Origin: JBGCDD01 sp045105075
GTDB lineage: Bacteria; Pseudomonadota; Alphaproteobacteria; Rhodobacterales; Rhodobacteraceae
NCBI GenBank assembly: GCA_045105075.1
Contig: JBGCDD010000174.1
Span: 1 to 34,015 of the forward strand
Direction of reading: 5' to 3'
DNA: 34,015 bases
Shown here: in pieces, positions 8,253-15,790 of the stretch
Layout of the letters: each line of letters begins with the position of its first letter
How positions within the stretch are numbered: the first letter of the stretch is position 1
The notes under the pieces: model-generated
Told to the model about the DNA's origin: nothing
Seen by the model: the letters and a program-made list of their open reading frames with translations, nothing else
Database searches by the model: none
Made by a program: the position numbers and the translations under genes

Positions 8253-8723
8253 TCAATCGGTCTCGGGGGCAGGATGTGCCTTGTCTCCCATCAAAAAGCG
8301 CGGACCGGGGCCGCGGCGCGCCGCAGTATCGCCAGGATTATAGAGCGCACATTTGGGCAACGACAAACAGCCACACCCGATGCAACCATCAAGGTTGTCG
8401 CGCAGTTTTTGCAATGTTTCGATGCGCTGGTCGAGCCGGGCGCGAAACCCTTGACTGATCTGCGCCCAGTCTTTGGGCGTTGGCGTACGTGCGCCGGGCA
8501 AATCCGCCAACAACGCGCGGATATCGGGCAGGGTAAAGCCGAATTGTTGGGCAACCATCACAAAACTGAGCCTGCGAATGTCCGCTCGTGCAAACCGACG
8601 CTGCCCGCCCGCATTGCGCCAGGGCGTAATCAAACCTTGGGTTTCATAATAGCGAATGGCCGACACCGCCAAACCGGTGCGCGTGGCCAACGCGCCAATC
8701 GAAAGACCTTGGGAAACCGGCAT
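8253..8723 (-). CDS. soxR: Redox-sensing transcriptional activator SoxR
   Basis: The 156-aa product starts at the ATG at 8723; the frame upstream is open but does not match the family. Residues 7-75 are the MerR winged-helix domain (LSIGALATRTGLAVSAIRYYE, QRRFARADIRRLSF). A dimerising helix follows at ~85-112. Cysteines 114, 117, 119 and 125 (CIGCGCLSLPKC) are the complete [2Fe-2S] ligand set of SoxR. Oxidation of the cluster, by redox-cycling compounds or superoxide, switches it to an activator by untwisting a promoter with an overlong spacer. Exactly such a promoter lies in the 72-nt gap to the divergent VOC gene, so that gene is the obvious target. Confidence 0.96.
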   Translation of the reverse strand: MPVSQGLSIGALATRTGLAVSAIRYYETQGLITPWRNAGGQRRFARADIRRLSFVMVAQQFGFTLPDIRALLADLPGARTPTPKDWAQISQGFRARLDQRIETLQKLRDNLDGCIGCGCLSLPKCALYNPGDTAARRGPGPRFLMGDKAHPAPETD

Positions 8724-8734
8724 CCATAAACCTC

Positions 8735-8765
8735 TTGACCTCAAGTTAGGTTTAGAAATTACGGT
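8735..8765 (+). promoter_or_regulatory. SoxR-type promoter with 19-bp spacer
   Basis: TTGACC at 8735-8740 serves as -35 and TACGGT at 8760-8765 as a weak -10. The 19-nt spacer starts TCAAGTTAGG. This copies the layout of E. coli soxS, where ACCTCAAGTTAACTTGAGGT sits in a 19-bp spacer. The left half (ACCTCAAGTT) is identical here and the right half is degenerate (5 of 10). It faces the VOC gene at 8796. Promoter function is inferred from architecture plus the adjacent soxR. Confidence 0.65.
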
Positions 8766-8795
8766 ATAAAAATTCGCATAGCAATGGAGAACAAC

Positions 8796-9176
8796 ATGCC
8801 TGCAATTTTGGAACACACCAACATTACCGTCACGGATCCGGACGTCACAGCCGAATGGATGTGTCGATTGTTTGACTGGCACGTGCGTTGGTCGGGCGAC
8901 GCTATTCACAAAGGGCGCACCGTGCACGTGGGCACTGCAGAGTCCTATCTTGCGCTCTACACGCCGGGAAAACCCGATCAAGCCACGGACGACAATTACA
9001 CCACCGTAGGCGGGCTGAACCATGTGGCCGTGGTCACGGATGATCTGAACGCAATGGAGCGCGATGTGCTTGCGGAGGGTTTCAAGACCTCCAATCACGG
9101 CGATTACGAACCGGGCCGGAGGTTCTACTTTCACGACGCAGACGGGATCGAATACGAGGTCGTCTCCTATGATTAG
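8796..9176 (+). CDS. VOC-fold (glyoxalase/bleomycin-resistance type) protein
   Basis: An upstream ATG (8784) is in frame, but the TGGAG at 8785-8789 lies 6 nt before the ATG at 8796, so that start is preferred (126 aa). The protein shows the paired beta-alpha-beta-beta-beta modules of the vicinal-oxygen-chelate superfamily. One starts ILEHTNITVTDPDVTAEWMCRLFDWHVRW. The other starts GLNHVAVVTDDLNAMERDVL and ends FYFHDADGIEYEVVSYD, with His and Glu at metal-ligand positions. Substrate unknown; relatives detoxify electrophiles or sequester drugs. Its position across a SoxR promoter suggests a role in resisting redox-active compounds. Confidence 0.85.
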   Translation: MPAILEHTNITVTDPDVTAEWMCRLFDWHVRWSGDAIHKGRTVHVGTAESYLALYTPGKPDQATDDNYTTVGGLNHVAVVTDDLNAMERDVLAEGFKTSNHGDYEPGRRFYFHDADGIEYEVVSYD

Positions 9177-9256
9177 GCCGTAAACCGCACATCTAGCGCG
9201 CGGCTGCCCCTTGCAATTGCGCAGCACTTTGGGTCTTGTGTTTCGCATCTTATTTT

Positions 9257-9284
9257 GTGCCCCGGCGTAATTGCGGCGGGGCAC
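9257..9284 (+). other. GC-rich hairpin in the greA leader
   Basis: GTGCCCCG (9257-9264) pairs with CGGGGCAC (9277-9284) around a 12-nt loop, 25 nt before the greA ATG. Only CCCTTTTC follows, so it is a weak terminator at best. It could end the VOC transcript or act as a greA 5' leader structure. Confidence 0.4.
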
Positions 9285-9309
9285 GTCCCTTTTCATGTGG
9301 AACCTCAAC

Positions 9310-9780
9310 ATGGACAAAATACCGATGACCCCAGCGGGCCATGCCGCTTTGGAAACCGAATTGAAAACGCTGAAAACCGTCGAGCGCCCGAACATCATTC
9401 AGGCCATCGCCGAGGCACGCGAACACGGCGATTTGTCTGAAAATGCAGAATATCATTCCGCGCGCGAGAAACACTCTTTTATCGAAGGGCGGGTAAAAGA
9501 GCTGGAAGGCGTGTTGTCGCTGGCCGATGTGATCAACCCGGCCAAACTGTCGGGCGCGATCAAATTCGGGGCAAAGGTCACGCTGGTGGACGAAGACACC
9601 GACGAAGAGAAGATCTGGCAGATCGTCGGAGAGTACGAGGCCAGTGTCGAAAAAGGTTTGCTGAACATCAAATCTCCCATTGCGCGCGCGCTGATTGGCA
9701 AGGAAGAAGGCGACAGCGTCGATGTGCGCACCCCGGGTGGGGTCAAGTCGTATGAAGTGCTGAAGATCGAGTATTCCTGA
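9310..9780 (+). CDS. greA: Transcription elongation factor GreA
   Basis: The 156-aa product begins at the ATG at 9310 (MDKIPMTPAGHAALETEL); an upstream in-frame ATG at 9295 is less likely. The N-terminal ~75 residues form the antiparallel coiled coil with the conserved tip (EAREHGDLSENAEYHSAREKHSFIEGRV), whose acidic pair (D, E in GDLSENAEY) enters the RNA polymerase secondary channel to induce cleavage of backtracked RNA. Residues ~80-156 form the FKBP-like domain ending VRTPGGVKSYEVLKIEY. Length and motifs match GreA rather than GreB. No strong Shine-Dalgarno site is seen. The next gene starts 12 nt downstream. Confidence 0.97.
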   Translation: MDKIPMTPAGHAALETELKTLKTVERPNIIQAIAEAREHGDLSENAEYHSAREKHSFIEGRVKELEGVLSLADVINPAKLSGAIKFGAKVTLVDEDTDEEKIWQIVGEYEASVEKGLLNIKSPIARALIGKEEGDSVDVRTPGGVKSYEVLKIEYS

Positions 9781-9792
9781 GAAAGCCTGCTT

Positions 9793-10809
9793 ATGTCCGG
9801 CCCGACGCCCGACCAGAATGACACCCAGGCCACACCGCTTGGCATCTATGACCGTCCGCAATACGCCACCATCACGGGAATCGAGATTGTGGCGATTGCG
9901 GTCAGTGCGTTGTGGCTGATCCTGTCGCTGGTGTTCTTTTTGCGCACGCCCGGCGGTGATCAAAGCGGCTCGGACGGGCTGCGCTTTTTGATGACGATGC
10001 TGACGATCTTCATGCCCGTGGCCATGATCTGGGTGGCGGCGACTGCGGCGCGTTCGAACCGGGTGATGCGCGAAGAAAGCCAGCGCCTTCAGGCCGCCAT
10101 TGACGGCATCCGCCAAACTTATGTGGCACAGGCCCAGCGCGGCTCGATCAGCACCGAACCTTCGGTGGCACGCCGATTGGACGAAATCGCGGCTGCTGCG
10201 CGCAAGACCGAAACTGCATTGGCGACTTTTTCCACCAGCCGGCGCGACCAAATGGTGACAACACCCGCGCCGCAAAACGGGCCAGACCTGGATCAAGGCG
10301 ATCTGCCGTTGGGCACCCCGGCCGAGGATCTGGGGCCGCCCTTGCCCACCGACGATTTCATCCGCGCGCTGCATTTTCCCGAAACCGCCGAAGACGAGCT
10401 GGGATTTGCCGCGCTGCGCCGGGCGTTGCGGGACCGCCGCACATCACAATTGATCCAGGCCAGTCAGGACGTGCTGACCCTGCTCAGCCAGGACGGCATC
10501 TATATGGATGATCTGCGCCCGGACATGGCCCGTCCGGAAATCTGGCGACAGTTTGCCCAAGGCGCGCGGGGCCGGTCGGTTGCTGCTTTGGGCGGCGTGC
10601 GCGATCGCACCTCACTGGCTCTGACATCAGGACGCATGCGTCAGGATCCGATCTTTCGCGACGCCGCGCACCACTTTTTGCGGCTTTTTGATCGTATGTT
10701 CACCGAATTCGAACAACTCGCCACTGACGAAGATATTTCGGCCCTGTCCGACACCCGCACCGCGCGGGCCTTCATGCTGCTGGGCCGTGTCGCCGGCACC
10801 TTCGACTAG
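9793..10809 (+). CDS. Two-TM membrane protein with coiled coil, unknown function
   Basis: The 338-aa protein has a short polar N-terminus, two hydrophobic helices (~28-50 and ~66-87) separated by a short polar loop (RTPGGDQSGSDG), and a long charged helix predicted as coiled coil (~88-146). The C-terminal half is soluble and helical (ETAEDELGFAALRRALRDRRTSQLIQASQDVLTLLSQ and later DAAHHFLRLFDRMFTEFEQLA). The N-terminal hairpin would leave the large domain in the cytoplasm. I recognise no named family; I recall similar proteins in Rhodobacteraceae downstream of greA. It begins 12 nt after greA, suggesting co-transcription. Confidence 0.75.
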   Translation: MSGPTPDQNDTQATPLGIYDRPQYATITGIEIVAIAVSALWLILSLVFFLRTPGGDQSGSDGLRFLMTMLTIFMPVAMIWVAATAARSNRVMREESQRLQAAIDGIRQTYVAQAQRGSISTEPSVARRLDEIAAAARKTETALATFSTSRRDQMVTTPAPQNGPDLDQGDLPLGTPAEDLGPPLPTDDFIRALHFPETAEDELGFAALRRALRDRRTSQLIQASQDVLTLLSQDGIYMDDLRPDMARPEIWRQFAQGARGRSVAALGGVRDRTSLALTSGRMRQDPIFRDAAHHFLRLFDRMFTEFEQLATDEDISALSDTRTARAFMLLGRVAGTFD

Positions 10810-10863
10810 ATTGAAACCAACCAAACTGCTAGCCTTGCGAGATTCCAAAAAAGGGTTTCCAGC

Positions 10864-12564
10864 GTGCAACTTACTCCTCAACAAGCCGAATTTCTGAAAA
10901 AAACCTTGGGCATCCAAACCCCGACGGAGGCCATTGGGCCGGCCCAAGACATGCTTCCCGTCGAACTGGGGGCAGAATATCAAGACGAAGAAAAGCAAGT
11001 GGGCTGGCGCGTTGATGAAAATGACCCAAGGAAAACCCACGATTTCGTCCGCACGGCCCACTACAGCGACGCTGAGCGACAGGAAAACACGCTGACGCCA
11101 GATGGCGACGGCAAAATGCGCCATCCCGATGGAACCCTGGCTGATGGCACCAAACTGTTTGCAATGGGCCTGCAGGGCGATGTTGTGGTCGAGGACGGAA
11201 CAGCCCGCAGCAAGCTCTACGAGCTTGACACAAACGGCAACCCAATCAGCGCAGCCAGGGACAGCAAAGACCTCGGCGGAAATGTCGCCGCAATGGGCTA
11301 TGCGCAGCGAACTGGTCTCCACGGGGTGATCAACACCCACCATTCCACAATGCTGGCCGGCGCAGCTTCGGCCGGGGCAGGCCATTTGCGCATGGTCGAC
11401 GGTCAGGTCAATTACATCGACAACGACAGTGGCCATTACAAACCCGCCTTTGAACATCTGTTGCAAATGGTCGAAGAACTGACCTCCAAAGGCGCCATGT
11501 TGGACAAAGAGCTGGTCGATATCGACGGCAATTCGATTGAACAAACCGCGCCGGAAGCCGGCGAAATGTTCCGCGCGCTGGGGCCATTGGCTGAGCAAAT
11601 CAAGCAAAAACAGGCGGCTTTGGCGGCGTCCGGCGGCGAAGACACCGAGGCCGCGCTGCAAGACCTGATGGCGCAGGTGCATTTGCTTGACGCCGCACAG
11701 GGCATTCTGCGCGAACGTGGGATCGGGCCGCGCAACGCCTATTCCGGTGTTGTCAAGCTGACCCACGCGAATCCGGACGCAGATGGAAAGGACTTTAAGA
11801 ACGCAACCGCGCGCACTGAGATGAGCACAAAGGAATTTCTGAGCGGGGCAAAAACCTCGCGGACCAAGCTACCGGGCGGAGAAACGCTTGGCCCGGATGG
11901 TCAGCCGATAACGGGCGACTATGGCACGGTTGGCACAAATGCTGCACCAGCCCCGGCAAAAGCAGCGCCAACAGGCAAATCCAAAACTGAGTTCCGCAAG
12001 GCAGCCGGTCGCCAGGAGCTGATGGATGACATCCAACAAAACGCCGCATCCAAGCGGGTTGATGGCGTGCCTGAGGCGGGTGTGGTGGACGGTGTCGCCC
12101 CGCCAGAAGGCGATGATTGGGAGGGCCGTTGCGCACAAGCGCTCGCAGCGCTGAAATCGCTTTTGCCCGCCGCCGCGTTTCAACCCGCGTCAAACGGACC
12201 AACGACCGGACCGGTGACGCCCGCAGCGGCCTACACGGCCCCACCCGTCTCGGGTGCAGGCGCACAATCGGGATACACGTCCGCGCGCACAGCCAGCAGC
12301 GCACCACCCCCCGACGAAGATTTCGCAGCAAGATACGACTCTGGTCCCATGGACTCAGGCCCGCCGGAGGTGGCGGGCTATGGCTCTGTGCCCGTCGCAG
12401 AAAATGATCCTTCCCAATCGCAAAATGCAGATCCTGCTGGAGGGCCCGAAAACCTGCGCCCCGATCAAGACACCTATGCCGCGGCGGCGGGGGAATATGG
12501 CAATGTGCCAACAGGGCAGTATGGCGATGATGACGACGACGCGCCCGACGCGCCCAAGAAATAG
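10864..12564 (+). CDS. 566-aa protein with HS-LAG/SGHY domain and tyrosine-rich disordered tail
   Basis: It starts at a GTG (10864) preceded by AAAAAAGGG. Three regions are visible. Residues ~95-215 form a domain with LYELDTNGNPI, then HHSTMLAGAASAGAGHLRMV (159-178) and IDNDSGHYKP (185-194). I recall this HSSFLAGG...SGHYRP pattern from plant IQM proteins and from several bacterial toxin- or effector-like proteins. Residues ~230-290 are helical and acidic. From ~355 the chain is rich in Ala, Pro, Gly and Asp and looks disordered. It carries repeats around tyrosine: YGTV (353), YGSVPV (506), YGNVP (545), YGDDDDD (553). There is no signal peptide or TM segment. Function unknown; an effector or host-interaction role is speculation. 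Confidence 0.75.
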   Translation: MQLTPQQAEFLKKTLGIQTPTEAIGPAQDMLPVELGAEYQDEEKQVGWRVDENDPRKTHDFVRTAHYSDAERQENTLTPDGDGKMRHPDGTLADGTKLFAMGLQGDVVVEDGTARSKLYELDTNGNPISAARDSKDLGGNVAAMGYAQRTGLHGVINTHHSTMLAGAASAGAGHLRMVDGQVNYIDNDSGHYKPAFEHLLQMVEELTSKGAMLDKELVDIDGNSIEQTAPEAGEMFRALGPLAEQIKQKQAALAASGGEDTEAALQDLMAQVHLLDAAQGILRERGIGPRNAYSGVVKLTHANPDADGKDFKNATARTEMSTKEFLSGAKTSRTKLPGGETLGPDGQPITGDYGTVGTNAAPAPAKAAPTGKSKTEFRKAAGRQELMDDIQQNAASKRVDGVPEAGVVDGVAPPEGDDWEGRCAQALAALKSLLPAAAFQPASNGPTTGPVTPAAAYTAPPVSGAGAQSGYTSARTASSAPPPDEDFAARYDSGPMDSGPPEVAGYGSVPVAENDPSQSQNADPAGGPENLRPDQDTYAAAAGEYGNVPTGQYGDDDDDAPDAPKK

Positions 12565-12575
12565 CGTTAGGCTGG

Positions 12576-14681
12576 CTAAAGACCAAAACTTGCGTAAGGA
12601 ATGTAGCGCACCAGATCGCCCTGTTTGACGTGGCGCGCGCCGTCTTCCAGCTCGACCAGACCTTCGGCCCAGGACAGGCCGCTGATGCGCCCGGACCCTT
12701 CCGATGCGAACACCTCGGCGCGTCCCTGCCGGATCCGGGCGCGCAGGTATTCGCGCCGACCGGGCTTTTTGTTTTTCTCAAATGCGGCGGGCACATCAAA
12801 GCCTTGTGGCTCTTGCCAACCTTGCCCCGCCAGCACGCCCATTGCCGGGCGCGCAAAGACAAGCGTGCACACCAGCGCGGCCACCGGATTGCCGGGCAGG
12901 CCGAACACCGGCGTGCCAGCCCACATGCCCAGCGCCAACGGGCGCCCCGGCTTGACCGCAATACGCCAATGCTGCAACGCGCCGGTTTCGCGCAAAAGGG
13001 CGCTGACGTGGTCCTCGTCACCCGCCGACGCGCCACCGCTGGTCAGGATCACATCACTTTGCGCACTGGCCGCATCAAGGCTGGCCTGCAGTGCCCCGCG
13101 ATCATCGCCGACGCGTCCCATGTCGATGGTTTCAAACCCGAACCGTGCCGCAAGCGCCAACAGCATCGGGCGATTGGCATCAAAGATCTGGCCCGGCCCA
13201 GCCGGAGCACCGGGCTCGACCAGCTCATCCCCGGTTGAGATCACAGCCACCCGCAATTTTTGATGCACCACCAGATCTGAAAGCCCAACCGCAGAGGCCA
13301 GCGCCAGATCCGCCGGGGTGAGCACCCGTCCGGCGCGCAACGCCAATTGGCCGGTGGGCACATCTTCGCCCGCTTTGCGCGCGTTTGCACCCCGTTTCAA
13401 AGGGCCACGAAAGGCAATCTGCTCAGCACTTTGGGTGACGTCTTCCTCCAGAATGACCGTATCGACGCCACTGGGCAGAGCGGCCCCGGTCAAGATTCGA
13501 ATCGCATGGCCCTCGGGCACAGCAAAGCCATAAGGCACGCCAGCAGCAGCCCGTCCCGCCAGCAATGGGCGCAGATGCGCACCGTCCGGCACACCGCCGG
13601 CAAAACCAAACCCATCGACCGCCGAATTGGCCTGAGGCGGGTTGGCGCGCTGCGCTGTCACATCTTGGGCCAGGACCCGACCCAGCGCATCCGACAAGGG
13701 CACAGTTGCTTGCCCGATCACTGGTGTTAGCCGCGTGCGCAACAACGCCAGCGCTTCGTCCACCGGCGTCCAATCGACCCCGGCCGGAAGCGCAAAGCAA
13801 TCGTTTCGCAAAGGCGGCGGGCGCAACGTGGCCCGTGCCGCCGTGTCCAACGCTGTTTCGTGACCCACCCCAAGAATGCCGCCTTCTTCGGCATCACCTT
13901 TGCGAGTCATCTCATCCAACACTGCGGGGTCAAGATTGCGCAACGCTTGCGCCAAAACACGCACTTGCGCGGCATCCTTGATTTCGTTGTCTTCCATCAG
14001 ATCAGCAACCGTGTCGGCGATCAGCGACGGGAACAGTTCGACCAGCACCAGCCCTGTGTCAGCCGATTGAAACGGACGCACCGACAGATCCGCACCAAAC
14101 TGCGCGCGCAACCCATTCAGACGCGCGATCCCAAGCAGAGCCTGACTGCCAACTGACCCGGTGGTGTAGAGTTTCCAACACGTTTGGGCAAAGCGCAGCC
14201 CCTGTTCCACACGCCGGTGTTCGGGCAACCCGTGATCAGTACGCAGGCTGCCTTTGGCGGGCAAACGCGCGCTGGCAACAGTGTCCGGACAGCCCCAGAA
14301 CGGGCCAATTCCGGGGAACAGATCGTTCAGATCACCCGCAACCTCGAACCGGTTGTTGGCGTTGTCATCATCGTCACGGACACGCTCGGCGATGGTATTC
14401 CACAGGGCCAGAGGGTCATCCCCCCCGGTCAGGGCGCGGCAAAACCCACGCGGATAGGCGAAAGGAAAATCAAAACCGGCCAACACGCGGCGCCCCGCGC
14501 TGCGTTCGGTCGCGAACACCTCTGCAAGATAGCGCATCGCCGCTGCGCGGGTGCGGTGATAGCTGACATCCGGTATATCGGTGCGCGCCACGGCGATCCA
14601 GATCGCGTCCTTTGTGGGTTTGACCGGCGATGGCGCCGCGCGGGCCGACCAGTCGACAACCACAAAGGTGTCAAAGGTCAT
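12576..14681 (-). CDS. moeA: MoeA-type molybdopterin molybdenumtransferase with extra N-terminal domain
   Basis: The 701-aa protein is about 290 residues longer than ordinary MoeA (~400). Residues ~305-700 are MoeA, which inserts molybdate into adenylated molybdopterin: NSAVDGFGF (352-360), the MPT-binding TSGGASAGDED (547-557), VKPGRPLALG (~577) and GLPGNPVAALV (594-604). Residues 1-295 are a separate domain beginning FVVVDWSA, with LAGFDFPFAYP (68-78) and LVELFPSL (213-220). Its pattern of acidic residues after beta strands recalls DUF429-like RNase-H folds; its function is unknown. The ATG overlaps the mobB stop by 4 nt. It converges on the 566-aa protein gene with an 11-nt gap. Confidence 0.92.
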   Translation of the reverse strand: MTFDTFVVVDWSARAAPSPVKPTKDAIWIAVARTDIPDVSYHRTRAAAMRYLAEVFATERSAGRRVLAGFDFPFAYPRGFCRALTGGDDPLALWNTIAERVRDDDDNANNRFEVAGDLNDLFPGIGPFWGCPDTVASARLPAKGSLRTDHGLPEHRRVEQGLRFAQTCWKLYTTGSVGSQALLGIARLNGLRAQFGADLSVRPFQSADTGLVLVELFPSLIADTVADLMEDNEIKDAAQVRVLAQALRNLDPAVLDEMTRKGDAEEGGILGVGHETALDTAARATLRPPPLRNDCFALPAGVDWTPVDEALALLRTRLTPVIGQATVPLSDALGRVLAQDVTAQRANPPQANSAVDGFGFAGGVPDGAHLRPLLAGRAAAGVPYGFAVPEGHAIRILTGAALPSGVDTVILEEDVTQSAEQIAFRGPLKRGANARKAGEDVPTGQLALRAGRVLTPADLALASAVGLSDLVVHQKLRVAVISTGDELVEPGAPAGPGQIFDANRPMLLALAARFGFETIDMGRVGDDRGALQASLDAASAQSDVILTSGGASAGDEDHVSALLRETGALQHWRIAVKPGRPLALGMWAGTPVFGLPGNPVAALVCTLVFARPAMGVLAGQGWQEPQGFDVPAAFEKNKKPGRREYLRARIRQGRAEVFASEGSGRISGLSWAEGLVELEDGARHVKQGDLVRYIPYASFGL

Positions 14682-15169
14682 AAACCAACCTCGGCCAGGA
14701 TAAAGTCGGCAATCGCAGCCGTGCTGTTGAGATCAAAGACCGGACGGTCCAGCACCAGCGGCGTGTCACTGGCCACGGCGCGCACCGTTGGATCCCCCGG
14801 CGCGATCAGCGGGTTGCCTGTGCTGGTGCGGTGCGCTTCGACTTTGGGATGGGCGTCGCGTTTGTAGCCTTCGATCAGCACCAGATCGACCGGTGAAAGC
14901 TTACCCAGCAATGTGGCCAGGTCCGGCTCGGGCGCATCGCGCAATTCGTGCATCAGCGCGAACCGGTTGCGCGACGCCAGAAGCACCTCGCGCGCGCCGG
15001 CCACACGGTGGCGATCGCTGTCTTTGCCCGGATGATCCACGTCAAAGCTGTGATGAGCGTGTTTGACCGTCGACACAGAAATACCGCGCGCCACGATGTC
15101 GGTGACCAAACGCTCCATCAATCCGGTTTTACCTGCGTTTTTCCACCCGACAACGCCAAAGATTTTCAT
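14678..15169 (-). CDS. mobB: Molybdopterin-guanine dinucleotide biosynthesis protein MobB
   Basis: The 163-aa P-loop protein assists MobA in attaching GMP to molybdopterin. It starts at the ATG at 15169 (MKIFGVVGWKNAGKTGLMERLV), which overlaps the mobA stop as ATGA. The Walker A motif is GWKNAGKT at ~8-15. TVKHAHHSFDVDHPGKDS follows, with the conserved basic/His segment of the family, and VLIEGYK (~118-124) is the conserved strand-loop of MobB. It is coupled at both ends: to mobA upstream and, through another ATGA, to moeA downstream. Confidence 0.95.
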   Translation of the reverse strand: MKIFGVVGWKNAGKTGLMERLVTDIVARGISVSTVKHAHHSFDVDHPGKDSDRHRVAGAREVLLASRNRFALMHELRDAPEPDLATLLGKLSPVDLVLIEGYKRDAHPKVEAHRTSTGNPLIAPGDPTVRAVASDTPLVLDRPVFDLNSTAAIADFILAEVGL

Positions 15170-15786
15170 AACATCGCCTCGGCTTTGGCCAGATCCTCTG
15201 GCGTGTTGACGTTGAAGAACTGGTTTTCGTCCGCGAAAACGGCTTGGCGCCCGCCGTGAGGTTCGCTCCACAGCACAACCTTGGACAAACCGCCCTGCAC
15301 CGCCACACGAAGATCATCGCGCAGCGCGACAGGCCACAGCCCGAACGTGGGGTGGCGGATGGTTTTGCCGGTCATCGACTTGGTCACCTGCTCCCCGCGC
15401 GGCGTGGCGGCCAAAACCAACGGATTGGTCATGCTCTCGGCGGTCAGCAACAGGTGCGCGACCAGATCACAGGGGAAAAACGGTGTGTCGGCGGCAACGG
15501 TCACGATGGTGTCGGCGCCCTGCCCCGCGGCCCAGTCTAGCCCAGCCAGAACGCCCGCAAGCGGCCCCGCAAACCCAGGAATGGAATCGCTCAGGATCGG
15601 CAGGCCCAACGCGAACCGGTTCGGATCGCCATTGGCATTCAGCGCAAGACCTGCGACTTGGGGTTCGAACCGGTCGATCACGCGGGACAGCAGACTTTGC
15701 CCGCCCAGCTCCAACAGCGCCTTGTCGCCACCGCCCATCCGGGTGGCCTGCCCGCCGGCCAAAATCACGCCCAATGGTTGTTTCAT
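15166..15786 (-). CDS. mobA: Molybdenum cofactor guanylyltransferase MobA
   Basis: The 206-aa nucleotidyltransferase joins GTP to Mo-molybdopterin, making the MGD cofactor used by DMSO-reductase-family enzymes such as formate dehydrogenase and nitrate reductase. The start is the ATG at 15786 (MKQPLGVILAGGQATRMGGGDKALL); the frame upstream is open but outside the family. LAGGQATRMGGGDKAL (~9-24) is the GTP-binding signature. AADTPFFP in the middle supplies the Mg-binding Asp, and the C-terminal VNTPEDLAKAE is typical. It starts 4 nt after the fdhD stop and overlaps mobB. Confidence 0.95.
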   Translation of the reverse strand: MKQPLGVILAGGQATRMGGGDKALLELGGQSLLSRVIDRFEPQVAGLALNANGDPNRFALGLPILSDSIPGFAGPLAGVLAGLDWAAGQGADTIVTVAADTPFFPCDLVAHLLLTAESMTNPLVLAATPRGEQVTKSMTGKTIRHPTFGLWPVALRDDLRVAVQGGLSKVVLWSEPHGGRQAVFADENQFFNVNTPEDLAKAEAML

Positions 15787-15790
15787 CGCG

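Noticed and set aside
8724..9398. Long 5' extension of the soxR frame
   Set aside because: It runs antisense through the VOC gene and greA start; SoxR homology and the promoter place the start at 8723.
9250..10374. 374-aa minus-strand frame opposite greA and the two-TM protein
   Set aside because: Antisense shadow; greA on the other strand is certain and composition explains the lack of stops.
12888..12900. TTGCCGGGCAGG resembles the core of the palindromic element
   Set aside because: It lies in the moeA codons for the conserved LPGNP motif and lacks the hairpin and AGAGG box; coding constraint explains it.
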